Below, piece by piece: positions 56,401-64,000 of a stretch of DNA of 64,000 nt (its first letter is position 1; each line of letters starts with the position of its first letter). Origin of the DNA: Fragilaria crotonensis (lineage: Eukaryota > Bacillariophyta > Fragilariophyceae > Fragilariales > Fragilariaceae). The notes below the pieces were generated by a model. That model saw only the letters and a list, made by a program, of their open reading frames with translations. It made no database searches and was not told where the DNA came from. The translations under genes and the position numbers were made by a program. The DNA lies in contig JAKSYS010000249.1 in the NCBI GenBank assembly GCA_022925895.1, positions 1-64,000 on the forward strand, in the 5' to 3' direction.

Positions 56401-56505
56401 AGGCCAGTAGACGTGGTCGTGCTTCTTCACGAAGAAGTCAATGAAAGTCGAACGGACTTTGTCCATGGGCCATTCCAGCTCCTTTTCAGTCTTTGTCTCT
56501 GACAT
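53497..56505 (-). CDS. AARS1: alanyl-tRNA synthetase, cytosolic (two exons)
   Basis: Charges tRNA-Ala with alanine. Exon 1 is 56171-56505, intron 56072-56170 (99 nt, GTAAGT...TTTCAAG), exon 2 53497-56071: 969 residues, normal for eukaryotic AlaRS. Class II motif 1 region [20 protein letters not shown] begins near residue 18; [10 protein letters not shown] and [17 protein letters not shown] cross the intron; [13 protein letters not shown] and DTGMGMERL (motif 3) follow. The editing domain has HTMTH with Cys partner in EFCGGTHL, the zinc-binding HxxxH...CxxxH set. The C-terminal C-Ala domain has the [10 protein letters not shown] motif, which shows it is full length. No leader peptide, so cytosolic; plastid/mitochondrial dual targeting is not visible. 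Intact, unlike several neighbours at 8-14 kb. Confidence 0.96.
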
Positions 56506-56831
56506 GATGATGATATCTACGGCACTAGTCCAAGAAGCTATATTTTGTATCCTATCAACGGCTGGTAATGCTTAAGACGACTGTGTCGTTGTTGCGAAGT
56601 TGCTTCAGACGAGCCGCTCTACTAAATAAAAGGGCTCGTGCAGCAATCAAGATTCAAGGACAGAGTCGTTGATCTCATGCGGCGACGTTTGCCTCGGTTT
56701 CTGCGGCCGCTGTTGTACAGCGATTTTGGTACGTCCTTCACCCCTGCATGAACGTGGAGCTCGGAGACACTGTACAATACGATGTGTCATACGTCATACG
56801 TCATACATGTTCAAGGGTATGTGCGTAGTGC
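56506..56831. promoter_or_regulatory. upstream region of alanyl-tRNA synthetase
   Basis: The 5' flank of AARS1. Three tandem TCATACG units occur at 56788-56808, near the MITE boundary; no clear core promoter motif. Confidence 0.35.
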
Positions 56832-57564
56832 GTACCAGTTAAAAATGGCTTTGAGCCCTTAAAAAAAATTGAGCCACTAAATGGTGTAATTTTCACGACC
56901 TCTACAAAAAAGGTGCTCAATATCATTCTAATTACCGCTTCACATACGGCAATGACGTTCCTTGCCATGTGCACCTACTTTCCTTTGCAGTGCAAAACAG
57001 GCATTTTGGAAGCCGCGGTTTTGCTGAACGCACTGGATGTTGGTACCTTGGAGATTTTGCACATCTCAAATTTTCCACCATTGAGCCGGGCCACCAATTT
57101 TATGTAGACATTCCATGCAGTATTTTTTTTAATCATTGCGAGAAATATAGATAGCTGCTTAACTGTAGTTCCCACGTCATGAACTTCACGTGATGAGGTT
57201 TTGGCGTGTTACCAAATTGAGACGTAGAATCAGCGTAGCAGTACAAAGAAATTGGATGAGACGATGATGAGATTATGTTGAATGGGGTAAAAAAACTCAA
57301 CGGACAAATATTGAAAAATATTCAGGTATATATATAAACGAGTAAATTGCTTAGAGCCATTAAACCGAGAACGACGCTTCTAAAAGCATCAATATCTTCA
57401 TGAATTCTTTGTCCAGTATAGAAATGATTCAACCATGATGAAGCATAAAGCATGATCAACATGTGTGGCACTTGAAGTTGATTGCATTGCGTCAGATTTT
57501 CATTGAGAACTTTTTAGTCCAACATGGTGTTTTTTAATGACTCAAAGCCATTTTTAACTGGTAC
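56832..57564. mobile_element. MITE with 24-bp perfect terminal inverted repeats (Tc1/mariner-like)
   Basis: The left end at 56832 and the right end at 57564 (inverted) are identical over 24 bp, starting GTACCAGTTAAAAATGGC. If TA is the target duplication, the true ends are CCAGTTAAAAATGG, as in Tc1/mariner relatives; because GTAC is palindromic, a 4-bp GTAC duplication cannot be excluded. The 733-bp interior has no transposase frame, so the element is non-autonomous. It sits in the AARS1 upstream spacer. Confidence 0.75.
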
Positions 57565-57599
57565 CAGGTATGTATACAGAGACGGGAATTTCTGAAAAT

Positions 57600-57880
57600 A
57601 TCAAACCCATGGGTACTGGGTACCCACGTAATGCTACGCTCACGGAAGTACCAGCCCACACCCACCCAGAACCCATACGATCTACCAAGACCTACCCAAA
57701 CCCACCTAAACCCAGTAGTTAGTAGTGGAGTAGATGGTTCTACTACTACCGGTAGTAAACATCTACTGTCATTTTTTGCTATGATTTGCAGGCCACCCAG
57801 ACCCACCCATGAAATCCTGAGCTCACCCAAAACCCACCCTTAACCCAATGGGTTTGGGTGGGCCGTGGGTTTGGGAGTAC
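57600..57880. repeat. ACCC/GGGT-rich repeat block
   Basis: Repeated ACCCACCC and ACCCAAACCC on the left and GGGTTTGGGTGGG on the right, so the block can fold back on itself. The motif type matches the interior of the MITE at 63072-63572, though the termini of that element are absent here. Confidence 0.5.
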
Positions 57881-58404
57881 ACCGTACTGGAGTACTGGAG
57901 TACTTCGAGTATGTACGATATTGCACACTACTAGGAGTATGGTAATACCTAACTACCATTAACCATGGTACTGCTACTAGTACATTATTATTGCCGGGTA
58001 CAAGTACTGTATAACCGTGGGGTGCTTTGTACACCTTGTGCCTTTAGCAGATCGCAGGATGCAGATATACCAGCGTATGCATGAATAGCACGACACTTGA
58101 GAATCTCAAGACTGTTGTAATGTTGTAATGCACAGTCCACAGTACTTTAAGCGTAGTACTCCAGTAAAGTTGAACTGAATTAGCGCGAGCACAGTATCAT
58201 CCTGCTACTTATTTCCACGCTCGCTCTGGTAGTAGAAACGAGCCCTTTTAATTTGTTGCTTTGGAACTTCGATTTGTCTTGGCGAGAAATAATCGCAGGA
58301 CCTCGGAGTTATCGTTGCCATCGGACGATCAAAATGCACGGCTGACAACTAAATTTGTTGAACTGTAATATGGAACACTATAGGTTGTTCTAATACACTT
58401 GTGA
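57881..58404. promoter_or_regulatory. upstream region of the glycosyltransferase-like gene
   Basis: No gene. Many GTACTGGAGTACT-type palindromic words occur at 57885-57960; the rest is ordinary spacer containing the expected promoter. Confidence 0.3.
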
Positions 58405-60007
58405 ATGACAGTCGCTTCCATCTATGACTTCATAGCGGTAGGCTCCAACGCTGCCCTTCCATCTATTTGCGACGCTGTTTGCAGTATGAATACTCCAAAA
58501 CGGTCAAGACGATCGTCATCGCAAACGATCTGGTCTTCGACGTTGGTCGCCTTGCTATTTGGGTTTACGTTTGGTTGCATCGTCTCCGCCACTTTCCTCC
58601 TGACCATTAAATTGGAAGGAACCAACTCTCAATACACGGCCCCTTTCGCTGTACGAAGCCAATCATTGAACGAACACCCTCTAGTGTTGGATCCCAGCTC
58701 TTTAGAGCAACCACAACAACAACAAGCAAATTCAATCTTAAGCGGAGTCCGGATTCTAATTGCCATTGCAGCCTTTGATTTCAGCCAACTACCTCACTTC
58801 GAAGAAGTCCTTGATTCTTATTCTGATCTTTGTGCAACGGGTGCGCAAGTTGATGTCATCGTTCATTCGACTGTGCCGTACCCCATCACACTCATCGACC
58901 TGCTCAATACGCGGGTCACCTGCCTTAATCCGGCAGGGCGGTTTGATGTAAAGATTAGCTTAGTGAGTCCCACGGTTCGACTTCATCTCGTGGATATCCA
59001 TCGACCATTATTTTATGAAAAGATTGAGGAATATGATCTTTTCATTTACACCGAAGATGATATACGAGTCACACCCAAGACCATCGCTGCCTATCTGCAC
59101 GAAACCAAAGTCTTGCAAGACAAAGTTGGTTTCGAAAAATCGCTCAACTACAACGTTGGAATCGTCCGCTACGAATACAACTTCCCTTCGAATGTGCTCA
59201 TGGACGACAACACACGGCACGCCACACAAAATGTGACGCGTGTGTACTGGGAACACTCGTACCAGTTCCCCGCGATACCCAAGGTGGTCGACGTAGTGCC
59301 GGGTCTGGACCAGGAGTATGTGCACATGCTGAATCATCACCAGGGCATGTTCCTCGCCACTCGTGATTTGCTCAAGGCCTGGAAGAAGAAATGTCAGTTT
59401 GACGTTGTAACGAATAGACCAGGAGGCTCGCAGCCCAGAGAAGGGACACAGGTAAGGGAGAGCAGTTCTTATCGGTTATAGGAGCACGCCTCAAAGTCTC
59501 ATGTATAACACGACTCACATTCTCCGTTCGCTCCAGCGCGTTTGGATGTCTAGCCAGCAACTCTATGCCCCCAAGCATTGCGGCGTACAGCAAGTCATTC
59601 CAATTGCCAGTTTCGGCGCTCTGACCTGCCTGCACCTTCCAAACAAGAATTACAGAAGGGTAGGTCACTTTCGTAACCGGACGTTTGCGAGTGGGAAGGA
59701 ACAGTTCGACATGGGGGCTCGCCTACTATCAGCAATGACCCTGCACGTTGAACTGCGAGCTGTGAACCTTGGAAAGCCACGCCAGCCCTACAGAGGAATT
59801 GTGATGGAAGACAACATAGACCGATCGGCCCCGTGGTCTTACGAGCAGAAACGGAAGTTCTCCAAGGAAGATTATCTGGATATGGTGGATCGTCGAATGC
59901 GTGACTTTGAGCAGTATGCCTCCAGAGGAGGAGTTATGTCTATTGAAGACTTGTCGAAAACAGCACTCGTGGATGTGCTACCATCTGTAGAGTATCGCAC
60001 GGCTTAA
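58405..60007 (+). CDS. type II membrane glycosyltransferase-like protein (two exons)
   Basis: Exon 1 58405-59451, intron 59452-59536 (85 nt, GTAAGG, pyrimidine-rich end TTCTCCGTTCGCTCCAG), exon 2 59537-60007: 505 residues. The intron restores GTQRVWMSSQQLY. A second Met at 58486 (MNTPKRSRRSS) gives a classic Golgi type II anchor: short basic tail, then ~25 hydrophobic residues (STLVALLFGFTFGCIVSATF). The lumenal part has a strand ILIAIAAFDF and YDLFIYTEDDIRVT, a DxD-like acidic motif expected for a nucleotide-sugar/metal site; later HHQGMFLATRDLLKAW and HLPNKNYRRVG. I read it as a Golgi glycosyltransferase of unassigned family. Sugar and acceptor are unknown. Confidence 0.72.
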
Positions 60008-60435
60008 GCGATCGACGATGCCCTGCAGGCAACGAGGATCCTTGATCTTGGCTGCATCCTTAATATCTCTTGATTGATGAAGGACGTGGTTGCCTTGATC
60101 TGAGGCTCGAACACCACTACTCCGTCTTGGCGATGTTTGCGTCTGCGCATCGCACAAGCTTCTCAACCGACGCTTTTGCGGCGAGATCGAAAACACTACG
60201 CAGAACTGCACTTGTTTAGACATGTTCCAGGAAGCGACCTACTCCGACGCTATAAGAAGATTTGTCATCATCCCTTAATCTGCGTTAGCCGAATAACCTA
60301 AAGCATGTGCAGCCGATTTTCGAACGTTCGTAGGAGAACCTAGTATTGAATCACAAATCACTTGCAGAAGGAGTGGTCTGGGGTGCGGTGTCTATAATGG
60401 CAATTAGCTTACGCATTCGTTTCTACATCTAGTAC
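60008..60435. other. convergent 3'-3' spacer
   Basis: Between the glycosyltransferase-like gene and FKBP gene. No ORF supported; holds both 3' ends. Confidence 0.4.
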
Positions 60436-61050
60436 CTAGTCGGATGATCGCTTTCCGTATAGCTTGATATCCATGACAATGTCTGGTTGGTAGGCCCGAT
60501 TGGGATTACAGTAGATATTCTTAAATCGCTGGAATTCTTCGAATGCTGCAGGGACTGGAGGAATGGGTCCAACTCCTTGGCAGCTCGTGTTGGCCCCGTG
60601 AGAGCTGTAGGCCAGCTTCGCAGGAATGACTACGCGGCGAATTCCTCCAGGACGCATTGGTGGAATCTCCGAGTCACCTACAAGGGCTCGTTCAAGGCCT
60701 GCGATAGTCGATCCATCTCCCAATCTCCATCGGTACGGTGTTCCTGTGTCTGCCGTTCCGTAAATTTTGCTTCCATACCTAGCACCTGTCGTTGACAATA
60801 CATAATCTATTGATACAGGCGAGCCTGGCTTTAACTCGGGTCCAGTTCCAACCTTGGCATCGGCCCACTCAATTCCGGTAGTAGCTGCAGTTGAAAACGA
60901 CAAGGTCGGTGGAGTAGACGCCGCAAACGCCGGCTGTGTCAATCCCAAAGAAACAACAGCAGCCTTCTCAAAGAAACGCCTGCGAGACTGCTGCAGCGAT
61001 AGAATGCACGGCAGCAACGCAAGGAGCAGAACGAGTGAAGTTGTGTTCAT
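60436..61050 (-). CDS. FKBP-type peptidyl-prolyl isomerase, thylakoid lumen
   Basis: 204 residues from Met at 61050; a longer frame starts at 61152, but MNTTSLVLLLALLPCIL is the natural signal peptide. It is followed by SRRRFFEKAAVVSLGLTQPAFAA, a twin-arginine lumen-transfer signal with AFA cleavage. This ER-plastid-thylakoid tripartite leader indicates import into the lumen by the Tat route. The mature part is one FKBP domain: GIEWADAKVGTGPELKPGS, VSIDYVLS, then a YRWRLGDGSTIAGLERALVG stretch in place of the usual VI.GWE, GGIRRVVIPAKLAYSSHG, and an extra C-terminal piece with two Cys and QPDIVMDIKLYG. Several active-site aromatics are changed, so isomerase activity is uncertain, as in other lumenal FKBPs. 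Confidence 0.87.
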   Translation of the reverse strand: MNTTSLVLLLALLPCILSLQQSRRRFFEKAAVVSLGLTQPAFAASTPPTLSFSTAATTGIEWADAKVGTGPELKPGSPVSIDYVLSTTGARYGSKIYGTADTGTPYRWRLGDGSTIAGLERALVGDSEIPPMRPGGIRRVVIPAKLAYSSHGANTSCQGVGPIPPVPAAFEEFQRFKNIYCNPNRAYQPDIVMDIKLYGKRSSD

Positions 61051-61638
61051 CGTCAATATAGCTGACGACACAAGGGCCAACAGCGGCTCCTTGCTACCAG
61101 GTGCGATTGTATGATGTAGTTGGGTGTACGTACATAAATGGAGTGATATCAATTTACGACAGTGCTTGTTTTACAATCCACTCTTATAGACGGTCGTAGA
61201 CAAATCGCTGTAGGTTACGAGTAACGAGTACTACAATCGATAGTTTCTGGTATGAGTACTCCAGTAGTCGTGTAATACAAGTATCTACTAGAGTATGATA
61301 CTGTACCTGGAATACTGAAGCGCGACTTCCTCGACGACTTGGGCCTTGGACAAGACCACGACGATGACGAGGTCGGTATTTGCATTCTGCATTATTCCAT
61401 TACGTTGAGCACCAGTAACTGTGCTCGAGAGTAAGTTTGACTGTACAATGTGTAAGACATACTTCCTTTCTCAGCTCTACTCTCTAGAGTACTTGGAGTA
61501 GAACAGAAGTACTAGGGGAGGACACTCGCACGTATGACATAACAACATAGTTACCTTGACAACGATAAAAGTGAGCCATGCCGAATTCTTGCTCACCAGG
61601 AGAGAATGATCGTTCAAAAGCAAACCACAACATCTTGC
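61051..61638. other. spacer between FKBP and nitroreductase genes
   Basis: FKBP promoter and nitroreductase 3' end. Repeated GTACTCCAGTAG-type words occur near 61250-61320; no gene is supported. Confidence 0.35.
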
Positions 61639-62531
61639 TTACAAATCTTGTACTTGGGGGCTATATCCTAACGCAGGTTCCTGGGACAAATGTCCAATAA
61701 AAGGGCATCCTACCATGATCATGGCCACGACACGATCAGTTGATGCGGCGCCAATAAGCTCTCGAAAGGCAGACGTCGTAAGGATATGATCGGATACCAA
61801 CTTAGTTCCAACCTTTGCAGCATGAAGGCGTGACACAATGTAGTTCACGGCAGAATAGGATGCGCCGTACTGGAGAGAAGGGACGTGAGCGAGCGACCGC
61901 CAAGCTAAGGTTCATCTGACCACACTCAACTTACATCCGCAAGCTGGAGTGCAGTTGCGGGAGGAACATAGGGAAGCTCAAGGTATTGGGATACTCCTGC
62001 GTTCTCGGCAACTTGATCTGGTTGATTTCGTACTAAGGCCACTAGATAGGCGGGAATTTGAGACCATCTCTTCTTCTTACGCTCCGCAAAAGCATGGGCA
62101 CCCCCAGGGTCGATCGCGAGTCGTCGCTTCAAGGTGACATGGTAGGCAATCTCCGATACAGTGTCGATGGCTGCCTGCGAAATAAGCCGCATATAGCTAC
62201 AGTTCTCGCTGCTGTGGCGTCCGTGGCTGGGTGCAGATTGAGCACCAAGTATGATACGGTCCAACAGAGAGCGATGATCATTATTGAGCATCCTCAAAGT
62301 TGGAACGTCTTGACACGGTGAACTAGAAGATGTTATCGACGCACCCGTGGTGTCGATCGAATCCTCGGGATCGTTGAACTTCTGGCTGTCAGCAGAAGTC
62401 GCACCTGGCTCTAGAGACATAGCCCTCCGACCTTCCACATGATTGAAATTGGCGTTAGCCTTGTTCAAAATTCGCTGACAACGGAGCAAGGTTTCGCTGC
62501 TCAAAGGATTGATTGGCAGGAAGCGTTGGAT
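61639..62531 (-). CDS. nitroreductase-family flavoprotein, 5' exon unresolved
   Basis: FMN-dependent nitroreductase fold. The last intron is 61870-61934 (65 nt, GTAAGT...CTCCAG); splicing gives LQLADYGASYSAVNYIVSRL, then HAAKVGTKLV, TSAFRELIGA and DRVVAMIMVGCP, the family's C-terminal signature. The exon 61935-62531 opens after a CAG acceptor with IQRFLPINPLSSETLLRCQ, the usual start of the nitroreductase domain after an RRS(V/I)R motif. The first exon lies upstream: AIRRRRS in the frame near 62610 is a candidate, but I could not place a proper GT donor. A ~65-residue Ser/Asp-rich insertion (residues ~30-95 of this exon) is unusual. Substrate unknown. Confidence 0.7.
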
Positions 62532-62639
62532 CTGACGGTGAGTTAAGAAACTGCTCTCTCCTCGCTAACGACGCTCTTGAAAGTGCAATAGGAGGTCTAG
62601 ATTGATTGCGAGCGACGGCGGCGAATTGCTGCATCAAGT

Positions 62640-63071
62640 GAGACCTAAAGCCATGTTGCTATGCATCATGTGCACTCTCTCTATCACAAACAAAAGAATA
62701 GGAAACGTGTGGTTTCTTGCTTCACGTCTGAAGTGAACATGTGGCAAAAATGGCAAAATCCATTGATCCGCGCCTGCTCGTATGACATATGACATATGAC
62801 ATATGTCCATATGTCATCTTCCAACATCGCACCCACTTGCACAGAACCATGATGAATTCCGCGAATATCCGATGCACAGTGCACATTAAAACCAGTACCA
62901 GTACAGAGAACAAAAAACTTCTCATCATCCTGTTCTCCTGTCCGAAGATTCTGAACTGAGATACCCTATAGCCTAGTAGTACAGTACAAGTACTTATACT
63001 CAATACAACCATACTACCAGTACCATACCACCATCACGGCATCCAGCCATTTCAGCGCACCTGACACCAGG
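62640..63071. other. spacer with a CATATG/TGACATA palindromic repeat
   Basis: Includes the nitroreductase promoter or first exon. At 62780-62815 four ATGACAT/ATATGTC units form a near-perfect palindrome able to fold into a hairpin; shorter versions occur at 2155 and 36975. No gene supported. Confidence 0.4.
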
Positions 63072-63572
63072 TATCGTACTGTACAGCAGAGTCCTGCACT
63101 GGGTACCCATACCCAGTACCCACCCAGTACCCACCCACTACCCACCCATACCCATGGTTAATGGGTGGGTATGGGCATGCTCAACCAGTCGTGGGTGGGT
63201 AATGGGTGGTCCCAACTTGACTCGCAAAGCGTGGGTGGGTAATGGGTGGTCCAAGCCTGCCAACGCGAATCGGCCATTGTACTCCAAGTATACTGTAGCT
63301 AGTAAGGAGTAGTGTAGAGTATAGTACGCGGTGAGAGCAACTTTAAGAAAATCGCCTGCGGCGGGCTAAATTTTTGCAGGGAAAATGGGTAGTGGGTGGG
63401 TATGGGTACGCCCTACCGGGCGTGGGTGGGTAACGGTGGTCCAGCCGTGACCGCGCGAAGCGTGGGTGGGTCATGGGGTCATGGGTGGTCCAAGCCTGCC
63501 TACCGGCAGCCTTGGGTACCCATGGGCATAGGCTTCATACCCGGTGCAGGACTCTGCTGTACAGTCACGATA
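63072..63572. mobile_element. MITE with G-rich tandem interior and TA duplication
   Basis: The left end from 63074 (TCGTACTGTACAGCAG, on to GTCCTGCAC) is matched on the other strand at the right end by TCGTGACTGTACAGCAG...GTCCTGCAC (63570 inward), about 26 bp with one inserted base. TA flanks both sides (63072-63073 and 63571-63572). The interior is made of ACCCACCC on the left and many GTGGGTGGGTAATGGGTGG units on the right, with a CCTACCGGGCGTGGGTGGG variant, so the whole can fold back. There is no ORF of note. Probably a Tc1/mariner-type MITE that acquired a G-rich array. Confidence 0.65.
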
Positions 63573-63609
63573 AAAAACTCGGGACGCGGATTGCAGGTGT
63601 GACTGAATC

Positions 63610-64000
63610 TTACTTCACACTCCGCCCGCTTGTTGATCTAGCAATGCTGGCAACGCTGTTACTTCGACTGCGAGTGACGCCCTGTTGTGAGTTGTCTGAG
63701 GCAAATAACATGTTGAAAATGATGCCGAAGAAAGTGCCTCGGTGCTGAATCCCATCCCCTGCTCGATCAAACGTCTCCGCCTTGCCGTAGAGTCTAGCGT
63801 TCCATCCATGCAACTTGATTTCGTAAGTATCGGTGTCGCACTGATAACGCGATATTGTGCCCTCCCCGTAGGCTGTGAGCACATCATCCCCAACTGCCGC
63901 TTTCAGTGGCCGAACCACGCACTCTGGTTGCAAGTAGCAAACCATGCCGGCTGAAGGAATCGTTACAATATGTACCCCTGTAGTTGGATCGACAGATGCA
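63610..64000 (-). CDS. conserved stramenopile protein with TPYGxGTV-like domain, 5'-partial
   Basis: The frame is open to the right window edge, so the gene continues upstream. The ~130 visible residues include VGDDVLTAYGEGTISRY, then DTYEIKLHGWNARLYGKAETF, a repeat-like beta domain (G.GT....Y.V.L..WNA.LYAQAETF) that I recall from uncharacterised stramenopile proteins. It ends in a hydrophobic FFGIIFNMLFA stretch and a Ser/Arg-rich tail (SRSNSVASIARSTSGRS). Function unknown; it abuts the MITE ending at 63572. Confidence 0.6.
   Translation of the reverse strand, partial: ASVDPTTGVHIVTIPSAGMVCYLQPECVVRPLKAAVGDDVLTAYGEGTISRYQCDTDTYEIKLHGWNARLYGKAETFDRAGDGIQHRGTFFGIIFNMLFASDNSQQGVTRSRSNSVASIARSTSGRSVK

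Overview
The window looks like nuclear DNA of a diatom, probably a raphid pennate. The evidence is a silicon-transporter relic, three genes with the diatom-expanded DUF6824 domain, plastid leaders of the ASAF type (trigger factor) and a twin-arginine lumen leader (FKBP), short GT-AG introns of 65-99 nt, and Copia elements like those known from diatoms. No species can be named from sequence alone.

Layout. 0-3.4 kb: the 3' part of a CID/RPR (RPRD1/Rtt103-like) gene, then two paralogous small dimeric alpha/beta-barrel genes on the minus strand. 4.2-7.5 kb: a decayed hAT DNA transposon. 8.4-14.7 kb: a cluster of damaged host genes (plastid-directed coiled-coil/proline-rich gene, Mpv17/PMP22 gene, silicon-transporter fragment) around one intact gene for a secreted Lys/Gly-rich, silaffin- or cingulin-like protein. 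The silicon-transporter fragment lies inside a 1.26-kb unit with terminal inverted repeats and a TTA target duplication, which suggests gene capture by a PIF/Harbinger-type element. 14.9-23.9 kb: ordinary gene-rich DNA with a Codanin-1 homologue, an LRAT-domain protein, plastid trigger factor (two exons) and a short-chain dehydrogenase (two exons), interrupted by a rearranged Harbinger piece.

24.1-44 kb is a transposon graveyard. It holds a well-bounded 3.38-kb PIF/Harbinger element, a second Harbinger transposase, a PiggyBac-like transposase, broken Copia and Gypsy fossils, a foldback element, and two paralogous DUF6824 genes about 6 kb apart. 45.1-51.7 kb is one Copia element with identical 170-bp direct terminal repeats. 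52.6-64 kb is gene-rich again: a third DUF6824 gene, cytosolic alanyl-tRNA synthetase (two exons), a type II membrane glycosyltransferase-like protein (two exons), a thylakoid-lumen FKBP isomerase, a nitroreductase and the edge of one more gene, with two MITE-like elements between them.

The host genes are individually transcribed with no operon logic. The shared themes are plastid biogenesis (trigger factor, FKBP, possibly the 8.4-kb gene), translation and RNA/chromatin biology (AlaRS, CID protein, Codanin-1) and possible silica biology (Lys/Gly-rich secreted protein, silicon-transporter relic). Several genes between 8.4 and 14.5 kb carry multiple single-base indels, while AlaRS and Codanin-1 (over 6 kb of coding sequence) are clean. 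Real decay is therefore more likely than sequencing error, but reads should be checked.
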